From: Candidatus Solibacter sp.
GTDB taxonomy: Bacteria; Acidobacteriota; Terriglobia; Bryobacterales; Bryobacteraceae
Direction: 5' to 3'
DNA: 64,000 nt
NCBI GenBank assembly: GCA_013822245.1
Contig: PNKE01000013.1
Location: 1 to 64,000 of the forward strand
Within the stretch, counting starts at the first letter, position 1. Every line of letters starts with the position of its first letter. The notes below the pieces were generated by a model that made no database searches, was not told the DNA's origin, and saw only the letters and a program-made list of their open reading frames with translations. The position numbers were made by a program, and so were the translations under genes. This document shows positions 50,907-59,246 of the stretch, one piece after another.

Positions 50907-51833
50907 ATGATCCGACTGTCACGCAGCGCGGCCATGGTTACGCTGGCCGTCTTTTTTGTTCCGGCGTGGCTTTCGGCGCAGGAGAGCCAGTTGCCGAAAG
51001 GCTACATTGGGTCGGAGTCCTGTGCCGCTTGCCACGATGAAGTGAACACCTCCTTTCAGAAGAACCCGCATAACAAGCTGACGACGACGAAGTGGCGAGG
51101 CATGCAGGAGCGCGCCTGTGAGTCATGCCATGGTCCGGGCGCGAAGCACGCCGAGACCAACGAGGCGGGCGACATACTGAATCCGGCGAAGATGGCAGCC
51201 GGGGCGGCGGACAAGATGTGCCTGTCGTGCCACAGGAATTCGAGGACCAACGTGGGCGCCATCCAGAACGGACATGCGCGGTCGGCGGTGTCCTGTACTT
51301 CGTGCCACACGGTGCACAAGACGGGGCAGGAGAGTTCGGACGTCCAGTTCAGGACGGCGGCAGGGGTGAATAAGAAGTGCGCGAGCTGCCACACCAACGT
51401 GTGGGCGTCGTTCCAGAAGCCGCACCGGCATAGGGTGCCCGAAGGCGCGATGGCGTGCACGAACTGCCACAACCCGCATGGAAGCATCCTGGCGCGCAAC
51501 ATCAGGACGGCGAACGCGGCCGAGCCGGGGTGTTTCGCATGCCACTCGGATAAGCGCGGGCCGTTCGTGTTCGAGCATGCGCCGGTGAGGACCGAGCCGT
51601 GTTCGACATGCCACGAGCCGCACGGATCGGCGAATCCGAGGATGCTGACGAGGCACCAGGTGGCCAATCAGTGTCTGGAATGCCATTCGAACATCGTGTC
51701 GCCGACGCCGGCGGGGATTGCGGGCGGAGTGCCGCCGGCGCTGCATGACATGCGGCAGCCGAAGTACCGCAACTGCACGATGTGCCACCAGAAAGTGCAT
51801 GGATCGAACGTGAATAGGGGGCTGCTGCGATGA
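50907..51833 (+). CDS. DmsE/MtrA-family decaheme c-type cytochrome
   Basis: 308 residues from ATG 50907 (GGGAG upstream; earlier ATGs in the frame belong to the previous gene's end). Signal peptide (MVTLAVFFVPAWLSA). Ten CxxCH motifs: CAACH, CESCH, CLSCH, CTSCH, CASCH, CTNCH, CFACH, CSTCH, CLECH and CTMCH, spaced as in MtrA/PioA/DmsE. Such proteins thread through an MtrB barrel and carry electrons from the periplasm to the cell surface. Its stop overlaps the MtrB-like gene as ATGA, so the two are co-translated. Confidence 0.96.
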   Translation: MIRLSRSAAMVTLAVFFVPAWLSAQESQLPKGYIGSESCAACHDEVNTSFQKNPHNKLTTTKWRGMQERACESCHGPGAKHAETNEAGDILNPAKMAAGAADKMCLSCHRNSRTNVGAIQNGHARSAVSCTSCHTVHKTGQESSDVQFRTAAGVNKKCASCHTNVWASFQKPHRHRVPEGAMACTNCHNPHGSILARNIRTANAAEPGCFACHSDKRGPFVFEHAPVRTEPCSTCHEPHGSANPRMLTRHQVANQCLECHSNIVSPTPAGIAGGVPPALHDMRQPKYRNCTMCHQKVHGSNVNRGLLR

Positions 51834-53815
51834 CGCTCCGCAACCTGGTGCTGATGATGATGCCGCTGGCGCTTGTGGCGGCCCAGGAACAGAAGCCGGC
51901 CGCTGAGGCCAAGAAGGAAGAAGCGAAGAAGGAAGAGTCCGCGCCGGCGGGCGAGAAGACGTGGAGCGGGTGGGTGGAAGCAGGCGCGCGGTGGCGGTCC
52001 GACGTCGCCGGGTCGATGGACGCCTACCGTTCGATCGTGAACCTGACCGGGGGGTTCCGGTTGCCGTCGATGGACGTGAGCTACCAGGGCGCACACAAGC
52101 TGCTGAAGACGATGCGGCTGACGTCGGGCAACTGGGGCGATCCGTTCAACACGGCGCGGCTGGAGTTGAGCGACGAGAAGTATTACCGCTACGCGTCGCG
52201 CTACTCGAACCTGCTGTATTACAATTTCCTGCCGTCGTTCGCCAACCCGGCGGCGCCGGCTGGATACAGCCTGCGCAGCTATGACATGAACATGCGCAAC
52301 TTCGACCACGAGTTGACGTTGCTGCCGAACGAGCGGTTCACGCCGTACCTGCGGGTGACGCGGAACTGGGCGGGCGGACGAGGGATCACGCCGCTGGTGG
52401 TGCAGGGCAACGAGTATGCGTTGAGGACGGATCTGGACTGGCGCCAGCAGGACGTGGTGGGGGGCGTGAGGATGAACTTCACGCGGTCACACCTGACCAT
52501 AGAGCACGGTTCGACGGATTTCGGCGACGGGCAGCGGATTTTCAACACCGAGCCGATGCGGGGCAGCCGCGGGAACGTGCCGGTGCTGGGGCAGTTGCTG
52601 TCGTTGACCAACGGCAACCAGTTGTATGACGTGGACGGCAGTTCGCGGATCACGAAGGTGCTGTTCACGGCGCATCCCTACGATTGGGTTGACCTTTACG
52701 GGCAGGTGCTTTACGCCAACCCGAAGACGTTCTCCAATTTCAACCAGGCGCTGGCGGGCAGCCTGTATTCGACGGCTCCGGGGCTGCTGTTCTATTCGAG
52801 CGGCAAGGACACGGTGTACGGCGACGCGCGGCGTCCGCATACGACGGGCTCGTTCGGCATGGAGCTGAGGCCGGTGTCGCGGCTGCGGGTGCGCGAATAC
52901 TACGAGACCGACCGCCAGAAGACGGATACGGCGGGGGCGTTTGAAGCGGCGTTTCTGAAGAACACGGAACTGGCGGCGACGATCAGGAACAGTTACGTGG
53001 ACCGGTTGGAGACGAGCGTGCACCGGCAGACGGTGGAGGCGCTGTATGACTTCAGCCGCAAGTTCACGCTGCGGGGCGGGTACCGCTATGAGTGGGGCAA
53101 CGCGCTGATCCGGGCCGGGTCGCTGAGCATCACGGGCCCGCAGGAGCGGCTCGAGATGCAACGGCACATCGGGCTGGCCGGGTTTGTGGCGCGGCCATGG
53201 CAGAAGCTGACGCTGAACGGGTCGGCCGAGGTGAGCAACGGCGTGAAGACGTACTACCGGACCAGCTTGCAGGATTACTACCGGATGAAGCTGAACGGGC
53301 GGTACGAGATCCGGCAGGACCTGCTGATGACGGTGGTTTACAACCGGATGGAGAACAAGAATCCGGCCTCGGGCGTGGATCTGGAGTTTAAGTCGCAGAA
53401 CACGTCGGTGGGCTTGCAGTACATGCCGGGCGGGGGCAAGTGGGTGACGGTGATCGCGGACTACAACCGGTCGGCGATCCAGTCCGACATCGGCTACCTG
53501 ATCCTGTTCCCGTATCAGCAGGCGCAGTCTCTGTACCGCGACATCGCGCATACGGGGATGCTGCTGGCCGACATCACGCTGCCGGGCTCGGGCGTGTTCA
53601 AGCCGAAGCTGACGTTTGGGGGGTCGTATGTGACCACCGACGGCAGCCGGCCGTCGAGGTTCTATCAGCCGCACGGCAAGCTGAGTCTGCCGCTGCACAG
53701 GAACGTTCATGTTTTCTCGGAGTGGAGGACGTATGGCTACAACCAGCCGTCCATCTTCAGCTACGAGACGTTCCGGACCAACATGGTGATGACGGGCGTC
53801 AGATTCGTGCTGTAA
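51830..53815 (+). CDS. MtrB/PioB-family decaheme-associated outer-membrane barrel
   Basis: 661 residues. Signal peptide (LRNLVLMMMPLALVAA), a charged Lys/Glu spacer, then about 26-28 amphipathic strands rich in Tyr/Arg/Phe (ARLELSDEKYYRYASRYSNL, TIEHGSTDFGDGQRIFN, VTVIADYNRSAIQSD) ending MTGVRFVL. This is the length and pattern of MtrB/PioB porins, which sheath the MtrA cytochrome in the outer membrane. No cysteine occurs anywhere, so the N-terminal CxxC of Shewanella MtrB is absent. ATGA overlap with the MtrA-like gene supports a 1:1 complex. Confidence 0.93.
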   Translation: MTLRNLVLMMMPLALVAAQEQKPAAEAKKEEAKKEESAPAGEKTWSGWVEAGARWRSDVAGSMDAYRSIVNLTGGFRLPSMDVSYQGAHKLLKTMRLTSGNWGDPFNTARLELSDEKYYRYASRYSNLLYYNFLPSFANPAAPAGYSLRSYDMNMRNFDHELTLLPNERFTPYLRVTRNWAGGRGITPLVVQGNEYALRTDLDWRQQDVVGGVRMNFTRSHLTIEHGSTDFGDGQRIFNTEPMRGSRGNVPVLGQLLSLTNGNQLYDVDGSSRITKVLFTAHPYDWVDLYGQVLYANPKTFSNFNQALAGSLYSTAPGLLFYSSGKDTVYGDARRPHTTGSFGMELRPVSRLRVREYYETDRQKTDTAGAFEAAFLKNTELAATIRNSYVDRLETSVHRQTVEALYDFSRKFTLRGGYRYEWGNALIRAGSLSITGPQERLEMQRHIGLAGFVARPWQKLTLNGSAEVSNGVKTYYRTSLQDYYRMKLNGRYEIRQDLLMTVVYNRMENKNPASGVDLEFKSQNTSVGLQYMPGGGKWVTVIADYNRSAIQSDIGYLILFPYQQAQSLYRDIAHTGMLLADITLPGSGVFKPKLTFGGSYVTTDGSRPSRFYQPHGKLSLPLHRNVHVFSEWRTYGYNQPSIFSYETFRTNMVMTGVRFVL

Positions 53816-53840
53816 TATCCCGATAGGGATGTAGAAGCCG

Positions 53841-54902
53841 ATGATGTTCCGAAATCTTATCATTGTTCTCGCGGCGGCCCTCCCGGCCGCCGCTTCCATT
53901 CAGGGGGACGCGTCGCGGGGCGCGGTGCTATTCGAACAGCAGAAGTGCGTGGCTTGCCATGCGGTGAACGGCGATGCGGGCAAGCCGGGTCCGGATCTGG
54001 GCAGACTGGCGGGCAAACAGTTTACGCCAGTGACGCTGCTGACCGCTTTATGGAACCACGCGCCGGCGATGTGGCGGGCGATGGAGGCGGCGGACGTGGC
54101 GACGCCGAAACTGACGGCGCAGCAATCGGCCGATGTTTTCGCGTATCTGTATGTGGCGCGGTACTCGGGCGCGGCCGGGGATGCGGCGAAGGGGCGGAAG
54201 GTGTTTGTCTCGAAGGGGTGCGCGGAGTGCCATAACATCACGTCGGCGAACGCGTCGGGGGGGGCGGCGGTGATGAAGTGGGAGTCGATTGTGGACTCGA
54301 TTGAACTGGCGCGGCAGATGTGGGTGCACTCGCCTCAGATGAGGCAGGCGGCCAAGGACAGTGGCTTGAAGTTCCAGGACATCCCGGCGGCTGAGATGGG
54401 CGACATGATCGCGTATTTGAAGAGCCTGCCGCAGACCAGGGGATTGACGGCGAAGTTTGCGCCGGCGTCGGCCGAGACGGGCGAGACGCTGTTTGCGGTG
54501 AAGGGGTGCGTGGGGTGCCACCAGGGGTCGAAGGCGTTGCCGAAGGCGGGGCCGTTCAAGTCGATGGCTGATTTCGCGGCGGCGATGTGGAACCACTCGG
54601 CGGTGATGCGGCAGACGTCGGGGATCAGGCCGGAGGAGATGACGCGGCTGGTGGGGTACCTGTTCTCGAAGCAGTTCGACCAGTTGCCGGGCGATGCCAG
54701 CCGGGGCGAGCGGCTGATGCAGGCGAAGGCGTGCAACGGCTGCCACAGGACGGCGCCGAAGGCGTCGACGCCGTATGAGATGATCTCGGCGGTGTGGGTG
54801 CATGGGCCGGCGATGAAGAAAGAGCCGGGGGCGGGCAAGGCGGGGTGGCCGAAGCTGTCGGAGGCCGAGATGGCGGATTTGATGGCGGCGCTGCGGAAGT
54901 AA
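53841..54902 (+). CDS. tetraheme cytochrome c with four repeated modules
   Basis: 353 residues. Signal peptide (FRNLIIVLAAALPAAAS). Four class I cytochrome c modules, each with a CxxCH: CVACH, CAECH, CVGCH and CNGCH, and each followed by an aromatic-His-Met motif: LWNHAPAMW, MWVHSPQMR, MWNHSAVMR and VWVHGPAMK, the methionine being a plausible second heme ligand. It starts 25 bases after the MtrB-like gene. It could feed electrons from the inner membrane or quinol pool to the MtrA-like protein. Repeats suggest internal duplication. Confidence 0.92.
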   Translation: MMFRNLIIVLAAALPAAASIQGDASRGAVLFEQQKCVACHAVNGDAGKPGPDLGRLAGKQFTPVTLLTALWNHAPAMWRAMEAADVATPKLTAQQSADVFAYLYVARYSGAAGDAAKGRKVFVSKGCAECHNITSANASGGAAVMKWESIVDSIELARQMWVHSPQMRQAAKDSGLKFQDIPAAEMGDMIAYLKSLPQTRGLTAKFAPASAETGETLFAVKGCVGCHQGSKALPKAGPFKSMADFAAAMWNHSAVMRQTSGIRPEEMTRLVGYLFSKQFDQLPGDASRGERLMQAKACNGCHRTAPKASTPYEMISAVWVHGPAMKKEPGAGKAGWPKLSEAEMADLMAALRK

Positions 54903-54931
54903 GCAGGCGCGGCTCAGGAACCCGCCTGCTG
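54903..54931 (+). terminator. hairpin after the cytochrome operon
   Basis: AGCAGGCG (54903-54910) and CGCCTGCT (54924-54931) form an 8-bp stem with a 13-base loop immediately after the last stop codon. No T-run follows, so it is a weak terminator or mRNA-stabilising element. Confidence 0.5.
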
Positions 54932-55021
54932 CGCGCGCGGCCTCTTGGCGGGACCGCCCGTTGCACTCGCGGTTCGTTATGCGGGCGGCGTACAGGAACG
55001 CGAACACATGTGCCGGCGGGT

Positions 55022-55041
55022 GACAGGCCAGGAGGCCTGTC
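55022..55041 (-). terminator. hairpin after the glucarate-dehydratase-like gene
   Basis: GACAGGCC-AGGA-GGCCTGTC is a perfect 8-bp stem with a tetraloop, located just past the stop codon at 55045 on the minus strand. There is no T-run. Together with 54903-54931 it separates the two convergent operons. Confidence 0.5.
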
Positions 55042-55044
55042 CTG

Positions 55045-56346
55045 CTACCAGCGGGGGAGGATGCGTTTCCAGTTGGGTTCGACGTGGAGGCGCATTTCGG
55101 CTTCGTCGTCGCGCTTACGGTAGGTGAGGGAGCGGTAGCGCTCGCCGAGGCGGTGGACCTGGTCCATGTCGAGCGAGACGCCGAGGCCGGGCTTGCCGGG
55201 GATGGGCACGGCGCCATCAACGAATTTGACGCGGCCGCCTTCGATGATCTCGTCCTGCCCGGTCTGCCAGGGGTAGTGGGTGTCGCAGGCAAACTGCATG
55301 GCGGGCGAGGCGCAGCAGGTGTGGGCCATGATCATCAGGCTGAGGCCGAGGTGGTTATTCGAGTGCATCGACACGCCGAGGCCGAGCGAATCGCAGAGCA
55401 TTGACATGCGCTGGACGGCGCGGATGCCGCCCCAGTAATGGGGATCGCTGAGGATGACCTGCGAGGCGCCGGTCTGCCAGGCCGGCACGATGTGTTCCGT
55501 GGCGGTGACGGCGACGTTGGAGGCGAGCGGGGTTTCGACACCCGCGGCGAGCAGGCGGCGGCGGACTTCGGCCATGCCGTCCATGCCCGCGGTGGGGTCC
55601 TCGAAGTAGCCGCCGCCGGAGAGTTCGTCCTTGAGGGCGAGGCCGATCTCGACCGAGGTTTCGACGGACCAGGCGCAGTTGGGATCGATGCGCAGCGGGA
55701 CGGCGGGGCCGAACTCGGCGCGCAGCAGGCGCATGGTTTCGATTTCTTCGTCAGGAGGAAGGACGCCGCCCTTGAGTTTGATCTCCTTGAAGCCGTAGAG
55801 GTCCATCATGCGGCGGGTCTGGCCGACCATGGACGCGGGCGTGAGACATTCGCCGTATTCGTCGTCGCGGGCGTCGCCGCCAAGGCCGCCGCCGCCGGCG
55901 TGTTTGTAGAACAGATAGGCGGAAAACGGAGCGGCGTCGCGGGCGCGTCCGCCCAGCAGGTCGCAGACAGGGCGGTTGACGGCCTTGCCGATGATGTCGA
56001 GACAGGCGGCTTCGACGGCGGCGTAGGAGCGGGTGCGGGCGTCGCGGGGGTTTTCGCCGGGGACGAACCAGGTTTGGGAGCGGTCGCCGGAGCCGGGCGG
56101 GTCGGCGGTCTGCGCCCAGAGGCGGGTGAGTTGGAAGGGGTCCATGCCGAGGACCATGGGCTTGATGGCTTCGAGAGCGGCGAGGGGTCCGTCGCCGCCG
56201 TGGGCTTCGGCGATGCCGGTGATGCCGTCGGTGGTTTCAAGGACGAGGGCGGTGCGCAGGGCGTATGGCGCATGGCGGCCGTAGGAGCTTCTGAGAGGAG
56301 GGTCGGCGGCGGCGAGGGGGTAGGTGGTGAATGACTTGATCCGCAT
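55045..56346 (-). CDS. enolase-superfamily dehydratase, glucarate/galactarate dehydratase-like
   Basis: 433 residues. Mandelate racemase/glucarate dehydratase subgroup: N-terminal capping domain (TALVLETTDGITGIAEAHGG), then the barrel with FKEIKLKGG (KxK base), LRIDPNCAWSVE (first metal Asp and Asn), YFEDPTAG (Glu), TPLASNVAV and the catalytic His in GVSMHSNNHLGLSL. Glucarate dehydratases remove water from sugar diacids to give 5-keto-4-deoxy-glucarate. It ends at a hairpin and faces the cytochrome operon. The nearby sugar isomerase-like and 2-hydroxyglutarate enzymes fit sugar-acid catabolism. Confidence 0.88.
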   Translation of the reverse strand: MRIKSFTTYPLAAADPPLRSSYGRHAPYALRTALVLETTDGITGIAEAHGGDGPLAALEAIKPMVLGMDPFQLTRLWAQTADPPGSGDRSQTWFVPGENPRDARTRSYAAVEAACLDIIGKAVNRPVCDLLGGRARDAAPFSAYLFYKHAGGGGLGGDARDDEYGECLTPASMVGQTRRMMDLYGFKEIKLKGGVLPPDEEIETMRLLRAEFGPAVPLRIDPNCAWSVETSVEIGLALKDELSGGGYFEDPTAGMDGMAEVRRRLLAAGVETPLASNVAVTATEHIVPAWQTGASQVILSDPHYWGGIRAVQRMSMLCDSLGLGVSMHSNNHLGLSLMIMAHTCCASPAMQFACDTHYPWQTGQDEIIEGGRVKFVDGAVPIPGKPGLGVSLDMDQVHRLGERYRSLTYRKRDDEAEMRLHVEPNWKRILPRW

Positions 56347-56416
56347 GGCTCAGGCGCATGGTATCACGGCGTGAGAGTGGCCCGAGCCAGGCGGGATGGG
56401 AAGGGTTGGGAAGGGG

Positions 56417-56563
56417 CTACTTGCGCATGCCGCCGTTGGGGCTTTTGAGCCGGAGTTGGCGCATCTTGCGCTTGTTGCGCTTGGGCTTGGAAATGATGAA
56501 GGTGCCGCTGCCGATGTATTCAGCCTGGTAGAGCTTCTCGGGGTTCTTGGTTTCGTTGGACAA
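56417..56563 (-). CDS. small basic protein
   Basis: 48 residues starting at TTG 56563, preceded by GAGGAG six bases upstream (a GTG 24 bases earlier is an alternative). Sequence runs SNETKNPEKLYQAEYIGSGT then FIISKPKRNKRKMRQLRLKS and ends GGMRK. Over 30% Lys/Arg. The tail of basic residues suggests RNA or DNA binding. No named family recognised. It is on its own about 70 bases upstream of the dehydratase. Confidence 0.6.
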   Translation of the reverse strand: MSNETKNPEKLYQAEYIGSGTFIISKPKRNKRKMRQLRLKSPNGGMRK

Positions 56564-56795
56564 ACTCGTCTCCTCGGTTTCCACGATGGGGTGTCATCCT
56601 AAAGTCTAGCATGGCGTTTGGCGGCGAGATGTTTCAGGGCGCCCGGGGGTGCGCGATTTCCGGCTGCTTGCCGGAGGGATGGAGGCGGGAATCGATGAGG
56701 CGGGCGGGCGGGAAGCCAGTGGGGAGTCCGGCCGCGGGAGCGGAAAGGGCGGATGGATGGGCGCGGAGACTGGATACAGCGATAATGGGGGTATT

Positions 56796-58007
56796 GTGAA
56801 CCAACGCTTCCTGGGCAAACTCCTGCTTGCGGCGTATTGTACGGCCATGGCGGCCGCGCCGCCGAGCGTGGAGGAGATTGACGCGGCGGTGGCGGCGCTG
56901 TCGGAGAAGACGGGATTCGTGAAGAAGCATCCGATCCGGGTGGAGGCGATCGGGCGGGATGGATGGAAGGCGTGGCTGGACGGGCAGATCAGGGAGAACG
57001 TGAAGCCGGAGGAGATCCGGGCCGAGGAGTTGACGTTGAAGAGGTTTGGGCTGATCCCGCGGGATTACGATCTGCGGGCGGCCACCATTGAGTTGTTGGG
57101 CGAACAGGCGGCGGCGGTGTATGACCACCGGAAGAAGCGGATGCTGTTTGTGGAGGGCGCGCCGGAAGGGATGAGGGATCTGGTGCTGGTGCACGAACTG
57201 GCGCACGCGCTGGCGGACCAGAGCTACGATCTGACGCGGTTTCTGGAGAAGGGGCCGAAGACCGATGAAGCGCAACTGGCGCGGATGGCGGTGGTGGAGG
57301 GGCAGGCGACGTGGCTGATGTATGAGACGCAGTTGAACCGGATGGGGATGTCGCTGAGCGGGAATTCGCAGGCGCTGGGGATGATCGCGGGGGCGGGGTC
57401 GAGTCTGGCGGCGGGGATGTTTCCGGTGTTCGAGAAGGCGCCGCTGTATCTGCGGGAGACGCTGCTGTTTCCCTACACGGCGGGGTTGCTGTTCCAGCAG
57501 GCGGCGTTGGACCGGCTGGGGAAGAAGGCGTTCAGCGAGGTGCTGACGCGGCCGCCGGCGACGGCGAGGGAGATTCTGCATCCCGAGATCTGGTTGTCGG
57601 GGTGGAAAGCGGAGGCGGCGGCGCTGCCGAAGTTGGACAGGCAGGGCGAGTACAGGGCGCTGAATGCGGGCAGCGTGGGGGAGTTGGACTGGCGGATCCT
57701 GTTCGAGCAGTACGCCGGCAGGGAGGAGGCGCTGGCGATAGCGCCGGGCTGGCGTGGCGGGACGTTCGAACTGCTCGAGCACAAGAAGGACGGGCGGCTG
57801 GTGCTGCGGTTCGCGGCAACGTGGGCCGACGAAGAGACGTCGAAGAGGTTCATGCGTCTGTATCAGAAGGTGATGGCGGGAAAATGGAGCAGGCACGAGG
57901 CGAGGCGGGCGAGCGAGGAGGCGCTGACGGGAGAGGGCGACGGCGGCAGGTATGTGATTACGCGGAAGGGGCGGGCTGTGTATGGCATGGAAGGAATGAA
58001 ACCTTGA
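56796..58007 (+). CDS. putative secreted zinc metallopeptidase (HExxH)
   Basis: 403 residues from GTG 56796, which places a signal peptide (FLGKLLLAAYCTAMAA) at the N-terminus; the frame is open from 56649 but that part looks noncoding. The HExxH motif occurs in LVLVHELAHALADQSYD (about residue 130), and a glutamate in VVEGQATWLMYETQ 30 residues later would be the third zinc ligand, as in gluzincins. No classical family name fits. It is followed by two small thioredoxin-fold proteins. Confidence 0.7.
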   Translation: MNQRFLGKLLLAAYCTAMAAAPPSVEEIDAAVAALSEKTGFVKKHPIRVEAIGRDGWKAWLDGQIRENVKPEEIRAEELTLKRFGLIPRDYDLRAATIELLGEQAAAVYDHRKKRMLFVEGAPEGMRDLVLVHELAHALADQSYDLTRFLEKGPKTDEAQLARMAVVEGQATWLMYETQLNRMGMSLSGNSQALGMIAGAGSSLAAGMFPVFEKAPLYLRETLLFPYTAGLLFQQAALDRLGKKAFSEVLTRPPATAREILHPEIWLSGWKAEAAALPKLDRQGEYRALNAGSVGELDWRILFEQYAGREEALAIAPGWRGGTFELLEHKKDGRLVLRFAATWADEETSKRFMRLYQKVMAGKWSRHEARRASEEALTGEGDGGRYVITRKGRAVYGMEGMKP

Positions 58008-58050
58008 GGGCGGGGGGATGCGTCGCGTGGGGTATATTGAAAGAAATTCC

Positions 58051-58611
58051 ATGGACAGACTGAGCAGAAGACAAGCCCTGATGGCGGGCGTGGCCGCGGC
58101 GCTGACGCCGCGGATGCTGAAGGCGGCGAAAGTGCCAAGGCCGGCGCTGGATCTGGTGGTTTCGCGCACGGGCGGCGAACAGATCAGGCTGAGCCAGTAC
58201 AGGGGCAAGATTCTGATTTTCGAACTGCTGCTGACGACGTGCCAGCATTGCGAGAGATGCGCCAGCACGGTGCAGAAGGTGCTGCCGGACTACAGGCTAA
58301 GGGGCGTGGAGGCGCTGGGGGCGGCGATCAACGACGAAGCGCGGTTTGATCTGCTGCGATTCGAGATGGCGACGGGGGCGAAGTTCCCGATGGGCATCGC
58401 GGACCGCAACAAGGCGTATGAGTTCCTGCAGGCCGATCTGAACGCCGGGCCGGTCTACTTCCCGCAGTTGATCCTGATCGACCGTAAAGGGATGATCCGC
58501 GGGCAGTACGCGGGGGTGGACAGGTTTTTCGAACGGGAAGAAGAGAATCTACGCAGAATGCTGGACACGCTGCTGGCCGAACCGGCTTCTGCCCAAGGGA
58601 CGAAGAAGTGA
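58051..58611 (+). CDS. Tat-exported thioredoxin/TlpA-like protein (1)
   Basis: 186 residues from ATG 58051 (MDRLSRRQALMAGVAAAL is a Tat-type signal with RRQ); upstream ATG 58018 is less likely. Redoxin fold: IRLSQYRGKILIFELLLTTC with active site CQHC at about residue 70 followed by CERC-like ERC, then ALGAAIND and FPQLILIDRKGMIRGQYAG. Probable thiol-disulfide or peroxiredoxin-like function in the periplasm. Its stop overlaps the next paralog as GTGA. Confidence 0.85.
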   Translation: MDRLSRRQALMAGVAAALTPRMLKAAKVPRPALDLVVSRTGGEQIRLSQYRGKILIFELLLTTCQHCERCASTVQKVLPDYRLRGVEALGAAINDEARFDLLRFEMATGAKFPMGIADRNKAYEFLQADLNAGPVYFPQLILIDRKGMIRGQYAGVDRFFEREEENLRRMLDTLLAEPASAQGTKK

Positions 58612-59159
58612 ACAGAAGAAACCTCATTTTCGCCGGACTCGCCGGCCTATCGACGCGGGCGTTTGGAGCGCAGATACCACGGGCCGCACCGCCGCTGAAG
58701 TTCATTTCGCACCGTGGCGAGCAGATCGATCTGGCGAACTACAAGGGCAAGGTGGTGCTGCTTGAGTGGCTGCTGACGACATGCCCGCACTGCCAGACCA
58801 GTTCCACCCTGTTGAGCAAGTTGCAGAAGGAGTATGGAGCGAAGGGCTTGCAGGCGCTGGGCGTCGCCATTGACGACAACGCCGGGTTGAAGCTGCCGGA
58901 CTACGTCGGCAGGTACGCCACGGGCTTTCCTGTGGGGGCGTTGCCGCACCGCATGGCTACGAGCTTTTTGCAGGCCAGCGTGATGCAGCCGCTGATGATG
59001 CCGCAAATTGTGATCATCGACAGGATGGGGATGATCCGGGAGCAGTACGGCGGAAACGACCCGTGGCACACGAACATGGAGAAGAATCTGAGGGCGGCTG
59101 TCGCGAAATACCTGGCGCAGCCGGCGGGGGCGGCCAGGAAGGGGCCGGCGAAGAAGTAG
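58608..59159 (+). CDS. thioredoxin/TlpA-like protein (2)
   Basis: 183 residues, GTG start in a GTGA overlap with the paralog upstream. Signal (NRRNLIFAGLAGLSTRAFGA), then ANYKGKVVLLEWLLTTCPHC (active site CPHC), GLQALGVAIDDNAGLK and QIVIIDRMGMIREQYGG. The pair duplicates one layout but differs in active-site dipeptide (QH versus PH), so redox potentials may differ. Both likely act in the periplasm, possibly on cytochrome c cysteine pairs or on the metallopeptidase; this is inference from context. Confidence 0.86.
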   Translation: MNRRNLIFAGLAGLSTRAFGAQIPRAAPPLKFISHRGEQIDLANYKGKVVLLEWLLTTCPHCQTSSTLLSKLQKEYGAKGLQALGVAIDDNAGLKLPDYVGRYATGFPVGALPHRMATSFLQASVMQPLMMPQIVIIDRMGMIREQYGGNDPWHTNMEKNLRAAVAKYLAQPAGAARKGPAKK

Positions 59160-59246
59160 GGCTCGACACGAACGCCGGCGAGGGCGCCGGACGCCAGGAA
59201 GGCTGTGGCGGCCGGGGGGGGATTGTGATTGGCGGGGAGTTGTGTT

